The notes under the pieces were generated by a model, which ran no database searches, was not told where the DNA came from, and saw only the letters and a program-made list of their open reading frames with translations. Positions 9,032-18,964 of a stretch of 64,000 nucleotides of DNA are shown one piece after another (within the stretch, counting starts at the first letter, position 1; every line of letters starts with the position of its first letter). The translations under genes and the position numbers were made by a program. The stretch comes from Pseudomonas oryzihabitans (GTDB taxonomy: Bacteria > Pseudomonadota > Gammaproteobacteria > Pseudomonadales > Pseudomonadaceae), in contig NZ_CP102428.1 of the NCBI RefSeq assembly GCF_024652905.1, forward strand, positions 2,492,501 through 2,556,500, in the 5' to 3' direction.

Positions 9032-10309
9032 GTGAAGATCAAACGCATCAAAGTCACCCCCATCGCCTTTCGCGATGCCCCGCTGCTCAACGCCAGCGGC
9101 ATCCACGAACCCTATGCGCTGAGATCCATCATCGAGGTGGAGGGCGACAATGGCCACATCGGCCTCGGCGAAAGCTATGGCGACGCCCCGGTGCTGGCAG
9201 TGCTCAAGGCCATGGAAGGCAGCCTGGTCGGCCTTTCCGCCTGGGACCTCAATGGCCTGCGCGCGCGGGTGGTGGAAACCGTCGCCAGTCTCGCCGGCGG
9301 CGTGGTGGCCGGCGCCGAACTGGCGCCCGGCTCCCATCCGAGCAAGCAGGTGGCCAATGCCTATTCCGCCTTCGAAGTGGCTTTCCTCGATCTGCAGGCG
9401 CGCTCCCTGGGCATTCCGCTGGTGGAGCTGCTCGGCGGCGCGGTGCGCCGCGAAGTCCCCTTCAGCGCCTACCTGTTCCTCAAGTACGCCGAGCACATCG
9501 ACGCGACCTACAAGCCCGATCGCTGGGGCGAGGCCATCAGCCCCGAGCAGGTGGTGGCCCAGGCCGCGCGGATGATCGAGGAGAACGGCTTCCAGAGCAT
9601 CAAGCTCAAGGCCGGCACCCTGCTTGGCCCGGATCACGAAGCGGCCTGCATCAAGGCGCTGCGCCAGGCCTTTCCCGAGGCACCGCTGCGCATCGACCCC
9701 AACGGCAACTGGTCGCTGGAAACCTCCCTGCGCATCGCCGAGGTCCTGGCGGGCGACCTCCAGTACTACGAGGACCCGACCCCGGGTCTGGACGGCATGG
9801 CCGAACTGCATCGGCGCACCGGCATTCCCCTGGCCACCAACATGGTGGTCACCGACTTCGACGAATTCCGCCGCAGCGTGGCCCAGAACAGCGTGCAGAT
9901 CGTGCTCGCCGACCACCACTACTGGGGCGGCCTGCGGGATACCCAGATCCTCGCGCGGATGTGCGACACCTTCGGTCTGGGCGTCTCCATGCACTCCAAC
10001 TCGCACCTGGGCATCAGCCTCATGGCCATGACCCATGTGGCCGCCGCCGTGCCCAATCTCGCCTATGCCTGCGACACCCACTACCCCTGGCAGGAAGAGG
10101 ACGAAGAGGTCATCCAGGGCGGCAAGCTGCCGATCCGCAACGGCTGCGTGGCGATCACCGACGCCCCCGGCCTGGGCGTGGAGCTGGATCAGGACCAGTT
10201 GGCCAAGCTGCACGAGCAGTTTCTCGCCATCGACATCCGCAGCCGCGACGACGTGCGCCAGATGCGCAAGTACCAGCCGGACTGGGAGACCCGCAAACCG
10301 CGTTTCTAG
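9032..10309 (+). CDS. gudD: Glucarate dehydratase
   Basis: A 425-residue enolase-superfamily enzyme that dehydrates D-glucarate (and usually L-idarate) to 5-keto-4-deoxy-glucarate. Visible motifs are SIKLKAG (catalytic lysine), RIDPNGNW, YYEDP, LADHHYWGG and HSNSHLGIS carrying the catalytic histidine, all characteristic of GudD. The start is GTG at 9032: AGGAG sits seven bases upstream, and the protein then begins MKIKRIKVTPI as in homologues. Its partners are not adjacent; a hexarate permease and a galactarate/talarate dehydratase lie about 11 kb downstream. Likely controlled through the palindrome just upstream. Confidence 0.93.
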   Translation: MKIKRIKVTPIAFRDAPLLNASGIHEPYALRSIIEVEGDNGHIGLGESYGDAPVLAVLKAMEGSLVGLSAWDLNGLRARVVETVASLAGGVVAGAELAPGSHPSKQVANAYSAFEVAFLDLQARSLGIPLVELLGGAVRREVPFSAYLFLKYAEHIDATYKPDRWGEAISPEQVVAQAARMIEENGFQSIKLKAGTLLGPDHEAACIKALRQAFPEAPLRIDPNGNWSLETSLRIAEVLAGDLQYYEDPTPGLDGMAELHRRTGIPLATNMVVTDFDEFRRSVAQNSVQIVLADHHYWGGLRDTQILARMCDTFGLGVSMHSNSHLGISLMAMTHVAAAVPNLAYACDTHYPWQEEDEEVIQGGKLPIRNGCVAITDAPGLGVELDQDQLAKLHEQFLAIDIRSRDDVRQMRKYQPDWETRKPRF

Positions 10310-10457
10310 GCCTCGTCCGCCCTCCCCTACGCCCCTGACGACCGGCTCTCCCGCCGGCCGTCAACGGCTCCGCATCCCGGCTTCCCGGCTGTACAATCCC
10401 CTCGGCACAAGGGTGCTCAAGAACAACGAGAAAGTACGCACAGGGAATCCGGGGAAG

Positions 10458-12737
10458 ATGTCGAACGCACCACGCCTCACCGCACTCATGCTCGGCCTGG
10501 GCCTGGCCATCGGCGCCACCCTCGCCCCGGCGCAAGACGCCGATCCGGCACGCGCCTACGTCGACGCCCTGCTGGCGAAGATGACCCTGGAGGAAAAGAT
10601 CGGTCAGCTCAATCTGGTGAGCGTCGGGCCGGACTATCCCAAGGAAGCCATCATGGCGGACATCCGCGCCGGTAAGGTGGGCGCCATGTTCAACACCGTG
10701 ACCCGTCCCGACATCCGCCAGATGCAGGACCAGGTCGTGCACAGCCGGTTGAAGATCCCGCTGTTCTACGCCTATGACGTCATCCATGGCATGCGCACCA
10801 TCTTCCCCATCAACCTGGGCCTGGCCAGCACTTGGAATCTCGACGCCATCGCCACCAGCGGACGCATCTCCGCCATCGAGGCGGCCGCCGACGGCCTCGA
10901 CCTGACCTTTTCCCCCACCGTCGACATCACCCGCGAACCGCGCTGGGGCCGTGCCTCCGAGACCTTCGGCGAAGACACCTGGCTGACCTCGCGCATCGGC
11001 GCCACCCTGGTGCACGCCTACCAGGGCAACGACCTGCGCGCCCCCGACAGCCTCATGGCCAGCATCAAGCACTTCGGCGGATATGGCGCCGTGGAAGCCG
11101 GGCGCGACTACAGCAACGTCGACATGAGTCCGCAACGGCTGATGCAGGACTACCTGCCGCCCTATCGCGCCGCCGCCGAGGCCGGAGCCGGCGCGGTGAT
11201 GGTGGCCCTGAACAGCATCAACGGCGTTCCGGCCACGGCCAATCGCTGGCTGCTGCAGGACCTGCTGCGCAAGGACTGGAACTACCAGGGCCTGTTGATC
11301 AGCGACCACGGCGCCATCAACGAACTGGTCTTGCACGGCGTGGCCAAGGACACCCGCGACGCCGCCGAGCAGGCGCTCAAGGCCGGTGTCGAGCTGAACA
11401 TGCACGACGACGTCTATGGCAAGCAGCTGCCCGCCCTGCTGGCGGCCGGCAAGGTGACCCAGGCCGAGATCGACCAGGCCGTGCGTGACATGCTGCTGAC
11501 CAAGTACCGCCTGGGCCTGTTCGACGATCCCTATCGTCGCCTGCAGGGCCAGGACCCGGTCGACACCAACGCCGAATCGCGCCTGCACCGCGCCGAGGCA
11601 CGCCAGGTGGCGCGCGAGAGCCTGGTGCTGCTGAAGAACGAAAAGGCCGTGCTGCCGCTGCGCAAGGGCGCCACCCTGGCCGTGGTCGGTCCGCTGGCCG
11701 ACAGCCCGCGCGACGTCATGGGCAACTGGTCCGCCGCTGGCGTGGCCGCCCAGGCAGTCTCCATCCGCCGTGGGCTGGAAAACGCCGTGGCCGGCCAGGG
11801 CAAGGTGCTCTATGCCAAGGGCGCCAACCTGCTGGACGACCGCGATGTGCTGGCCTACCTCAACTCCTATGAACCCGCGGTCGCGGTGGATCCGCGCAGC
11901 GCCGGCGAGCTGATCGCCGAAGCCGTGGCCGCGGCACGCCAGGCCGAGGTGGTGGTGGCCGTGGTCGGTGAGTCGCAGGGCATGGCCCACGAGGCCTCCA
12001 GCCGCGCCCGCATCAGCGTGCCCGACACCCAGCGCGAGCTGATCAAGGCGCTCAAGGCCACCGGCAAGCCGCTGGTGCTGGTGCTGATGAACGGCCGCCC
12101 GCTGGCCCTGGAATGGGAACAGGAGCAGGCCAACGCGCTGCTGGAAGCCTGGTTCCCCGGCACCGAGGGCGGCAACGCCGTGGCCGATGTGCTGTTCGGC
12201 GACCACAACCCGTCCGGCAAGCTGACCATGACCTTTCCCCGCGAAGTGGGCCAGGTGCCGCTGTACTACAACCACCTGAGCAGCGGCCGGCCCTTCGACG
12301 CGGCCAAGCCGAACAAGTACACCTCGCGCTACTTCGACATCGTCAACGGTCCGCTCTACCCCTTCGGTTACGGCCTGAGCTACACCACCTTCGACGTCTC
12401 GGCGCCGCAGCTGTCCAGTGCCACCCTGAAGAAGGGCGACACCCTGACTGCTCGGGTCACGGTCAAGAACACTGGCAATCGTGCTGGCGCCACCGTGGTG
12501 CAGCTCTATCTGCACGACGTGACCGCCTCCCTGGCGCGACCGGTCAAGGAGCTCAAGGGCTTTCAGAAGGTGATGCTGCAACCGGGCGAAAGCCGCAAGC
12601 TGGACTTCCCCCTCACCGAGGCGGACCTGCGCTTCTACAACAATGACCTCAAGCTGGTCTCGGAACCGGGCGAATTCAAGGTGATGGTCGGCCTGGATTC
12701 GGAGCGGGTGCGTGAAGGGAGTTTCACACTGCTGTAA
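10458..12737 (+). CDS. bglX: Periplasmic beta-glucosidase BglX (GH3)
   Basis: A 759-residue glycoside hydrolase family 3 enzyme with a Sec signal (hydrophobic LMLGLGLAIGATLAPA, cleavage near AQDADP). The GH3 N-terminal barrel contains KHFGGYG and the nucleophile aspartate in LLISDHGAI. The GH3 C-terminal sandwich and a fibronectin-III-like domain follow (GNRAGATVVQLYLHD segment near residue 675). Expected to cleave beta-linked glucosyl oligosaccharides in the periplasm. The ATG at 10458, after GGGGAAG, gives the signal peptide; the frame is open upstream across the end of gudD but without a leader. Followed by an intergenic repeat cluster. Confidence 0.92.
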   Translation: MSNAPRLTALMLGLGLAIGATLAPAQDADPARAYVDALLAKMTLEEKIGQLNLVSVGPDYPKEAIMADIRAGKVGAMFNTVTRPDIRQMQDQVVHSRLKIPLFYAYDVIHGMRTIFPINLGLASTWNLDAIATSGRISAIEAAADGLDLTFSPTVDITREPRWGRASETFGEDTWLTSRIGATLVHAYQGNDLRAPDSLMASIKHFGGYGAVEAGRDYSNVDMSPQRLMQDYLPPYRAAAEAGAGAVMVALNSINGVPATANRWLLQDLLRKDWNYQGLLISDHGAINELVLHGVAKDTRDAAEQALKAGVELNMHDDVYGKQLPALLAAGKVTQAEIDQAVRDMLLTKYRLGLFDDPYRRLQGQDPVDTNAESRLHRAEARQVARESLVLLKNEKAVLPLRKGATLAVVGPLADSPRDVMGNWSAAGVAAQAVSIRRGLENAVAGQGKVLYAKGANLLDDRDVLAYLNSYEPAVAVDPRSAGELIAEAVAAARQAEVVVAVVGESQGMAHEASSRARISVPDTQRELIKALKATGKPLVLVLMNGRPLALEWEQEQANALLEAWFPGTEGGNAVADVLFGDHNPSGKLTMTFPREVGQVPLYYNHLSSGRPFDAAKPNKYTSRYFDIVNGPLYPFGYGLSYTTFDVSAPQLSSATLKKGDTLTARVTVKNTGNRAGATVVQLYLHDVTASLARPVKELKGFQKVMLQPGESRKLDFPLTEADLRFYNNDLKLVSEPGEFKVMVGLDSERVREGSFTLL

Positions 12738-12750
12738 GGACCGCTTTCCT

Positions 12751-12782
12751 CCCTCTCCCCCTGGAGAGGGTTGGGGTGAGGG
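12751..12782 (+). repeat. Intergenic hairpin repeat, CCCTCTCC family
   Basis: CCCTCTCC-CCCT-GGAGAGGG followed by TTGGGGTGAGGG, the same unit as at 4677-4709 and, reversed, at 40914-40946. It starts 13 bp after the bglX stop and may serve as its transcript end. Confidence 0.7.
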
Positions 12783-12802
12783 CGAGCGCCTTGAATCTAG
12801 CC

Positions 12803-12836
12803 TGTTGGGCTTGGCTACGCTCAACCCCAGCTACGA
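12803..12836 (-). repeat. GTTGGGTTGAGCGYAGC-family repeat, diverged copy
   Basis: Read on the minus strand it gives a diverged form of the unit GTAGGTTGGGTTGAGCGCAGC...GCCCAACA seen at 40992-41024 and 55617-55648. The rest of the gap up to 12967 shows no gene. Confidence 0.55.
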
Positions 12837-12967
12837 AGCGCTATCTACACCGACTGGTCATCGAGCACCGCGCCGAGCTCAACCGTGTAGCCGGCCCCGA
12901 AGCGGATCTCCGCTATAGCGTTGATTAGCGACATGAATAATGATTTCCACACGCCTTCGGAGTCCCG

Positions 12968-13723
12968 GTGAATGCGCTCAGCCTAACCCTCGCCGCTGCC
13001 CAATCCGCGTCAGTCGCCGGCGATCTCGCCGCCAATCTGCGAACCCATCTGGCGTTCGTCGCCGCGGCCGCAGCGGCTGGGGCGGATCTCCTGCTGTTTC
13101 CCGAGTTATCTCTGACCGGCTATGAACCGGCGCTGGCAACGGGTTTGGCGCTGGAACCCGACGATACGCAGCTGCTGCCGCTGCGCGAAGCCTGCAGCAA
13201 GGCCGGGCTTACGGCCGTGGTCGGGGCGCCGGTCCAGAGTGCGGCAGGATTGCAGATAGGCGCCTTGATCCTGGGCACGGACGGTGGCTGTCGCGTCCAT
13301 ACCAAGCAATACCTGCATCCGGGCGAGGCACCGCCCTTCGTGCCCGGCAACGGCGGGGAGTTGCTGGCGGTGCAGGGCCTGCAAGCCGCCCTGGCCATCT
13401 GCGCCGACAGCAACCATCCGGCCCATGCCGATGCCGCCCGCGCCCGGGGCGCCGATCTCTATCTGGCCTCGGCGGTGATCGGCCCGACCGGCTATCCCAG
13501 CGACAGCGCCCTGCTGGCCGGCCACGCCCGGCGGCTGGGCATGCCGGTGCTCATGGCCAATCATGGCGCACCCACCGGTGGCTATGCCTGCGTGGGCCGC
13601 AGTGCCTTCTGGCAGGCCGACGGCCAGTGCCTGATCGCAGCGCCGGGAGACGGCGCCTGCCTGGTGATCGTGCGGCGGGTAGCGGACGACTGGCAGGGTG
13701 AAGTCTGCGCCTTGCCGGCCTGA
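12968..13723 (+). CDS. Carbon-nitrogen hydrolase (nitrilase superfamily)
   Basis: A 251-residue cytoplasmic amidohydrolase with the Glu-Lys-Cys triad visible as LLLFPELSLTGY (Glu), TKQYLHPGE (Lys) and LAICADSNHP (Cys). The family hydrolyses amides or N-carbamoyl compounds; the substrate is not clear. The start is GTG at 12968 with CGGAG six bases upstream, giving the usual beginning LTLAAAQ. The active-site cysteine context CADSNHP is a less common variant of the CYD/CFD-type motif. It stands alone between bglX and a chemoreceptor gene. Confidence 0.87.
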   Translation: MNALSLTLAAAQSASVAGDLAANLRTHLAFVAAAAAAGADLLLFPELSLTGYEPALATGLALEPDDTQLLPLREACSKAGLTAVVGAPVQSAAGLQIGALILGTDGGCRVHTKQYLHPGEAPPFVPGNGGELLAVQGLQAALAICADSNHPAHADAARARGADLYLASAVIGPTGYPSDSALLAGHARRLGMPVLMANHGAPTGGYACVGRSAFWQADGQCLIAAPGDGACLVIVRRVADDWQGEVCALPA

Positions 13724-13761
13724 TGCGTGCAGGAAGATCCGCTGACTGCAACGCGGCTGGC

Positions 13762-13778
13762 GGGTCACGTTGTGACCC
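13762..13778. promoter_or_regulatory. 17-bp palindrome GGGTCAC-GTT-GTGACCC
   Basis: A perfect 7-bp inverted repeat 36 bp upstream of the sigma-28 promoter of the chemoreceptor. With no T-run it is a poor terminator for the amidase gene; it could be a protein-binding site. Confidence 0.4.
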
Positions 13779-13813
13779 TGGTAGCGATTTGATATCTCAC
13801 CCCTTCCTGCGAC

Positions 13814-13840
13814 TAAAGGTCACACATCAGACGCCGATAA
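13814..13840 (+). promoter_or_regulatory. FliA (sigma-28) promoter of the chemoreceptor gene
   Basis: TAAAGGTC, an 11-bp spacer, then GCCGATAA. This closely matches the sigma-28 consensus TAAAGTTT-N11-GCCGATAA with ideal spacing, about 80 bp upstream of the start codon. It places the chemoreceptor in the flagellar/chemotaxis regulon. Confidence 0.88.
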
Positions 13841-13920
13841 GGCTCTGACATCCTTTTTCAGAACGGCGCCAAGGATGCCTTTCGCAGCGTGAACGACGCT
13901 GTAACCGCAGGAGCGACATC

Positions 13921-15921
13921 ATGGCCTTGAACACCATCCGGACCCGCTACACCCTGATCTTCCTGGGCTTCATCGGCGCGACCCTCGCGGCCACCATCAT
14001 CGGCATCCGCCTCTGGGTGACCCCGGACCTGGTCGCCGCCGGCGAGTCCGCCGTGCTCACCCGGGTCAACGAGGTGGGTATCCGCATCTATCGCGAACTC
14101 AATCAGATCCAGGCGCAGCAGCGCTCCATCACCCAGACGATACCGCTGCTGGACAGCACCGCCATCGACCGGGTACTGCCTGGCCTGGTGGACCAGTATG
14201 GCGATGCCAAGGTGTTCGGCGGCGGCATCTGGCCGCTGCCCAACCAGCGCGAACAGGGCCGCGACAAGTTCAGCACCTTCTATCACCGCGATGCCAGCGG
14301 CAAGCTGATCGTCAACACCCACTGGAATTCGCCCGAGTCGCTCAACTACTGGGAGCAGCCCTGGTTCCAGGCCGGCCTCAAGGGCCCCGCCGGCCAGTGC
14401 GTCTGGGCCGCCGCCTACAAGGACGCCGCCAGCGCCGAGCCGCGCACCAACTGCGCCATGGCCATCCAGCGCGACGGCAAGGCCTTTGGCGTCTCGACCG
14501 TCGACCTGACCCTGGGCTTCTTCAACCCGCTAGTGGAGCAGCTGCGCAAGGAACTCGACGACACCGACATGATGATCGTCGAGGCCGATGGCAAGATCCT
14601 CAGCAACCTCAGCGAACTCGGCGATTCGCAGATCCTGAACAACGTCTCGGCCTATGCCGCCCGTTCGCCCTTCGTCGCGGCGATCCAGCAGAATCTCGGC
14701 AAGCTCAAGGGCGAAGCCGTGGTGCGCGACACCTATGTCGACGAACACGGCACGCCCCACACCTTCTTCCTGCGCCCGCTGGCCGGCACGCCCTGGCTGC
14801 TGGCCACGGCGCTGCCCACCTCGCTCATCGCGGCGACCAACACCGGTATCCTCAAGACCCTGGCGGCGATCCAGTTGCCGCTGGTCCTGCTGCTGGTGGG
14901 CATCATGGTGCTGGCGCTCGGCAAGCTGATGGGGCGCCTGGGCCTGCTGCAACGCAACATCGAATCCCTGTCCGCCGGTGATGCCGACCTGACCCGACGC
15001 ATTCCGGTGCACGGCCACGATGAAGTGGATGCGGTGGCGGGCGCGGTCAACGGCTTCATCGGTTATCTGCAGCGGCTGATCGGCGAGGTGGGCGACGCCA
15101 CCGACCGCATCGACACCGGCCTCAAGCAACTTCATGGCCAGGCCCAGCAGAACGGCGCCATCCTGGCACGGCATGCCAGCGAGACCGACCAGGCGGTGAC
15201 CGCCATCACCGAGATGAGCGCCACCTCCGATTCCGTGGCACGCAGCGCCAGCGACACCGCCACCCTCACCCAGGCCGCCAATGGCCAGGCCGAGCGTTCC
15301 CGCGCGGTGGTCCAGCAGGCCTCGGCCAGCGTCCTGGCCCTGGTGGATCAGGTGGAAGACGCCACCCTCAAGGTGCAGGCCATGCAGAGCGATGCCCAGC
15401 GCATCAACGATGTGCTCGGGGTGATCGGCGAGATCGCCGGCCAGACCAACCTGCTGGCACTCAACGCCGCCATCGAGGCAGCCCGGGCCGGTGAGCAGGG
15501 TCGGGGCTTCGCGGTGGTGGCCGACGAGGTGCGCGCCTTGGCTGGCCGTACCCAGCAGAGTACCGCCGAGATCAACGAGATGCTCGGGCGGCTGCAGCAG
15601 GGCGTGAGCTCCGCCGTGGCGGCCATGGAAGTGACCAAGAGCAGCTGCCAGAGCACCGCCGAAAAGACCCGCGAGGTCACCGCTGGCCTGGACGAGATGA
15701 ACGGCTCGGTGGTGCGCATCAGCGACCTGTCGACCCAGATCGCCGCGGCGGCCGAAGAGCAGAGCGTGGTGGCCGGCGAGATCAACCAGAACATGGTCGC
15801 CGTGCGCCACATGGTCGACGACCTGGTCACCAGCGGTCAGCGCACCGCCGAGAGCACCGCGGCGGTGCAGTCGTCCAACGAGCAGTTGATCGCCGTGGTC
15901 CGGCGTTTCCGGGTGAAATAG
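13921..15921 (+). CDS. Methyl-accepting chemotaxis protein, dCache type
   Basis: A 666-residue inner-membrane chemoreceptor. A first transmembrane helix (residues ~12-32) is followed by a periplasmic region of ~285 residues resembling a double Cache ligand-binding domain, then a second helix ([15 protein letters not shown], ~320-335), a HAMP segment and a signalling hairpin with the conserved tip [20 protein letters not shown]. Ligand is unknown; dCache receptors in Pseudomonas often sense amino acids, polyamines or organic acids. The ATG has AGGAG about seven bases upstream. Expression is predicted to depend on FliA, and a hairpin terminator follows the stop. Confidence 0.93.
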   Translation: MALNTIRTRYTLIFLGFIGATLAATIIGIRLWVTPDLVAAGESAVLTRVNEVGIRIYRELNQIQAQQRSITQTIPLLDSTAIDRVLPGLVDQYGDAKVFGGGIWPLPNQREQGRDKFSTFYHRDASGKLIVNTHWNSPESLNYWEQPWFQAGLKGPAGQCVWAAAYKDAASAEPRTNCAMAIQRDGKAFGVSTVDLTLGFFNPLVEQLRKELDDTDMMIVEADGKILSNLSELGDSQILNNVSAYAARSPFVAAIQQNLGKLKGEAVVRDTYVDEHGTPHTFFLRPLAGTPWLLATALPTSLIAATNTGILKTLAAIQLPLVLLLVGIMVLALGKLMGRLGLLQRNIESLSAGDADLTRRIPVHGHDEVDAVAGAVNGFIGYLQRLIGEVGDATDRIDTGLKQLHGQAQQNGAILARHASETDQAVTAITEMSATSDSVARSASDTATLTQAANGQAERSRAVVQQASASVLALVDQVEDATLKVQAMQSDAQRINDVLGVIGEIAGQTNLLALNAAIEAARAGEQGRGFAVVADEVRALAGRTQQSTAEINEMLGRLQQGVSSAVAAMEVTKSSCQSTAEKTREVTAGLDEMNGSVVRISDLSTQIAAAAEEQSVVAGEINQNMVAVRHMVDDLVTSGQRTAESTAAVQSSNEQLIAVVRRFRVK

Positions 15922-15924
15922 AAA

Positions 15925-15953
15925 AAGACCGCTGCCAGGTCGGCAGCGGTCTT
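15925..15953 (+). terminator. Rho-independent terminator after the chemoreceptor gene
   Basis: A perfect 12-bp stem AAGACCGCTGCC / GGCAGCGGTCTT with a five-base loop, beginning four bases after the stop codon. The A-run on the left also allows use by the convergent betT gene. Confidence 0.85.
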
Positions 15954-15992
15954 CGGGTATCGGCGGACCGGGCGCAAGGCCCGGTTCGCGTT

Positions 15993-17966
15993 TCAGCCCA
16001 CCAGATGCAGGAAGTGCATGTGGCGTTCGTACTGGTCGAGGATGTCGCCGATGACGTCCTCGCGCGACCAGCCCATGACGTCATGGTCCTGACCGCCTTC
16101 GCGCAGATAGACCTGGGCGCGGAAGTACTTGCGCTCCTCCCCCGGCTCGCTGCCCATGACGAAACTGGGCATGGCATAGGCATGGGGTCTTACCTGATAG
16201 ACGAACTCGGGCTGCTCGACCGGACCGATGTACAGCCGCACCCCACCATCGTCGCGGTCTTCCACACCGCAGACGTAGCCCTGCTTGCGCCATTCCTCGG
16301 CCACCGCCAGGCAGGCCGGCTTGGCGACCTCGCCAATGAAGCGCACCACGTGGCTGCGCCGGGGAAACATCGCCAGGCCGCGCAGGCGCCGCTGCCAGCC
16401 ACCCGGCGTGCGGGTGGTGGGCGGAGTGAGACTCAGCGACTGATGGCGCAGGCCACGCTTGGTGGCGTCCAGCTTGAGGGCCTTGAGCAGGCCGTGCATG
16501 CTGAACAGCAGGGCGATGGTGAACGGCAGCGCACTGGCGATGGTGGCGGTCTGCAAGGCTTTCAAGCCATCGGCCAGCAGCAGCGCGATGGCCACCAGGC
16601 CCATGCTGGCACCCCAGAACACCCGCTGCCAGACCGGCGTCTGGTCCTGGCCACCGGAAGCCAGCATGTCCACCACCATGGCGCCGGAATCGGCCGAGGT
16701 GACGAAGAACACCACCACCATGACGATGGCCACCATGGAAATCACGCTGGCGAAGGGGAAGTGTTCGAGAAAGGCGAACAGCGCCAGGGAGCTGTCCTGG
16801 GATACCGCGGTGGCCAGATCGGTGATGCCCTCGGTGAGGATCATGTGGATCGCCGTGTTGCCGAACACCGTCATCCACAGCAGGGTGAAACCGGCCGGTA
16901 CCAGCAGCACGCCGGAGACGAATTCGCGGATGGTCCGCCCGCGCGAGATGCGGGCGATGAACAGCCCGACGAAGGGCGACCAGGCCAGCCACCAGCCCCA
17001 GTAGAACAGCGTCCAGCCACCGATCCAGTCGGTGGGTCGATAGGCGTTGAGATTGAGGGTGCGGCTGACGATCTCGCTGAGGTAGCCGCCGGTGTTCTCG
17101 ACGAAGGTCTGCAGGATCAGCACCGTGGGGCCGAGGATGATCACGGTGAGCATCAACAGCACCGCCAGGCCCAGGTTGAGTTCCGACAGGCGCCGTACGC
17201 CCTTGTCCAGGCCGGAGACCACCGACAGGGTGGCCAGCGCCGTGGTGATCACGATCAGACCGATCTGCACCGGGGTGGACACCGGTACGCCGAACAGCAC
17301 GTTCAGGCCGGTGTTGATCTGCGACACGCCAAAGCCCAGGGAGGTGGCGACGCCCAGCACGGTGCCGATGATAGCGAAGATGTCCACGGCGTGGCCGATA
17401 GGTCCGTAGATGCGCTCGCCGATCAAGGGATAGAGCGCCGATCTCAGGGTCAGCGGCAGGCCGTGACGGTAGCTGAAGTAGGCCAGGATCAGGGCGACGA
17501 TGGCGTAGATCGACCAGGCGTGCAGGCCCCAGTGAAAGAAGGTGATGCGCATGGCCTGGCGGGCGGCGTCCACCGTCTGGCCATCGGCATAGGGCGGATT
17601 GAGAAAGTGCATCACCGGCTCGGCGACACCGAAGAACATCAGGCCGATACCCATGCCGGCGGAAAACAGCATGGCGAACCAGGTGGTGTTGGCGTAGTCC
17701 GGTTCGCTGTGGTCCGGGCCGAGCTTGATGTCGCCATAGCGACTCATGCCGAGAAACACCACGGTGCCGAGGATGATGGCCACGGCGAGGATGTAGAACC
17801 AGCTGAGGTTGGTGATGATCCAGCCCTGGATGGCGGCGAACAGCCATTGGGCATTGGCCTGGAACAGACTGGCATAGAGCACCAGCACCAGTAGCAGCAG
17901 CGTCGAGGTCCAGAAGACCGGAGGACTGAAGGTGGGACGAGCGGCAGATTCTCCCTGGCCGGTCAT
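15993..17966 (-). CDS. betT: Choline transporter BetT (BCCT family)
   Basis: A 657-residue secondary transporter of the betaine/choline/carnitine family with about twelve hydrophobic segments (residues ~20-500), including the family stretch AGMGIGLMFFGVAEP and the tryptophan-rich WTLFYWGWWLAWSPF. A hydrophilic C-terminal tail of about 130 residues is the osmosensing/regulatory domain typical of BetT. It imports choline for glycine betaine production under salt stress. The ATG at 17966 has GGAG eight bases upstream. The bet oxidation genes are not in the window. OpuD/BetP-like betaine carriers are alternatives, but the long C-terminal tail favours BetT. Confidence 0.9.
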   Translation of the reverse strand: MTGQGESAARPTFSPPVFWTSTLLLLVLVLYASLFQANAQWLFAAIQGWIITNLSWFYILAVAIILGTVVFLGMSRYGDIKLGPDHSEPDYANTTWFAMLFSAGMGIGLMFFGVAEPVMHFLNPPYADGQTVDAARQAMRITFFHWGLHAWSIYAIVALILAYFSYRHGLPLTLRSALYPLIGERIYGPIGHAVDIFAIIGTVLGVATSLGFGVSQINTGLNVLFGVPVSTPVQIGLIVITTALATLSVVSGLDKGVRRLSELNLGLAVLLMLTVIILGPTVLILQTFVENTGGYLSEIVSRTLNLNAYRPTDWIGGWTLFYWGWWLAWSPFVGLFIARISRGRTIREFVSGVLLVPAGFTLLWMTVFGNTAIHMILTEGITDLATAVSQDSSLALFAFLEHFPFASVISMVAIVMVVVFFVTSADSGAMVVDMLASGGQDQTPVWQRVFWGASMGLVAIALLLADGLKALQTATIASALPFTIALLFSMHGLLKALKLDATKRGLRHQSLSLTPPTTRTPGGWQRRLRGLAMFPRRSHVVRFIGEVAKPACLAVAEEWRKQGYVCGVEDRDDGGVRLYIGPVEQPEFVYQVRPHAYAMPSFVMGSEPGEERKYFRAQVYLREGGQDHDVMGWSREDVIGDILDQYERHMHFLHLVG

Positions 17967-18085
17967 AGAGGGCTCCTGTTTATGAAGTGCGCACAGGTTG
18001 ACTGTCCTCGGCCCTGATCGTTTCGCTGGCGGCGCCCATTGAACAGTGCATGCCGCTGAACGAGACCGTCGTGATCGTTGCGGCG

Positions 18086-18943
18086 CTAATGGCCGGGTGC
18101 ACTATCCGTAGCAGACGCGACGGGCGGTCTGGCCAGTTCACGAAACCAGCGGGCTGGAGCCATTCCGAAGGCCTGACGGAAATGTTTCGTCATGTGACTC
18201 TGGTCGTAGAAACCTGCCGCCACGGCGGCCTCGGCCAGCCCTCGACCCAGACGTACCTGCAGCCGTACCCGATCGAGGCGCCGCAGGGTCAGGTAGCGAT
18301 GGGGACTGGTGCCGAAGTAGGCGCGGAAATCCCGCGTCAGACTCCAGCGATCTCGGCCAGCGCAGCGGGCCAGATCATCCAGGGAGACGGCCTGGTCGAA
18401 ATGGTCCTCCAGGTATTCACGCGCCCGCAGCGCGGCGGCGAAATCCACCCGCCCGCGACTGGGCCAGGTCTGGCAGACCTCGGCGAGAGTGGCGACCAGG
18501 CCATAGAGGGCATCGTCGCGCCCCAGGGCATCGGCATGCTCGTCAAGGGTGGCGAACACCGCATCGGTGGCCCGCGCCAGCCGTGGATCCAGGGAAACGC
18601 CCTCGCGGTGGAAGGGCAAGGGCCGTCCGCCGAGGACGTCCTGCACCAGGGCCGGCGGTACATAGAGCATCCGATAGCGAAAGCCGCAGGCGGCACCGGC
18701 GCGGCCGTCATGGACCTCGTCCGGGTGAAAGACCATGGTCTCGCCCGGCAGGCTGCTGGCCTTGGCACCGCGATAGGAAAAGCTCTGCACCCCGGCCAGG
18801 GTACGCCCGATGGCATAGGTCGCATGGCGATGGGGATCGAAGGCATGACCGCTGAAAAAGGCCTCGATGGATTCCAGGCGGTCATCCAGCGGGGCATGCC
18901 GGACCCAGTCGCGGGGCGAAGGCAGGGCGGATGTCGAAGTCAT
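18086..18943 (-). CDS. AraC-family transcriptional regulator
   Basis: A 285-residue regulator. The N-terminal cupin-like ligand domain shows FDPHRHATYAIG and GETMVFHPDEVHDG; the C-terminal double helix-turn-helix (residues ~190-285) shows VSLDDLARCAGRDRWSLTRDFRAYFG and AAVAAGFYDQSHMTKHFRQAFG. The ATG at 18943 is chosen because GGGAGG lies six bases upstream; a TTG two codons earlier would touch the ribosome site. It starts 21 bp after a LysE-type exporter gene on the same strand, a common pairing in which the AraC protein controls export of an amino acid or related compound. Confidence 0.9.
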   Translation of the reverse strand: MTSTSALPSPRDWVRHAPLDDRLESIEAFFSGHAFDPHRHATYAIGRTLAGVQSFSYRGAKASSLPGETMVFHPDEVHDGRAGAACGFRYRMLYVPPALVQDVLGGRPLPFHREGVSLDPRLARATDAVFATLDEHADALGRDDALYGLVATLAEVCQTWPSRGRVDFAAALRAREYLEDHFDQAVSLDDLARCAGRDRWSLTRDFRAYFGTSPHRYLTLRRLDRVRLQVRLGRGLAEAAVAAGFYDQSHMTKHFRQAFGMAPARWFRELARPPVASATDSAPGH

Positions 18944-18964
18944 GGCCAACCTCCCGGGCGGCGA

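Noticed and set aside
10155-12824. An 889-codon minus-strand open frame covering bglX
   Set aside because: Low-complexity, histidine- and glycine-rich product with no motifs. It mirrors the plus-strand GH3 gene, whose catalytic motifs and signal peptide are clear.
16005-17894. A 629-codon plus-strand open frame
   Set aside because: Antisense shadow of betT; its product is rich in His, Gln and Asp with no membrane or domain pattern.
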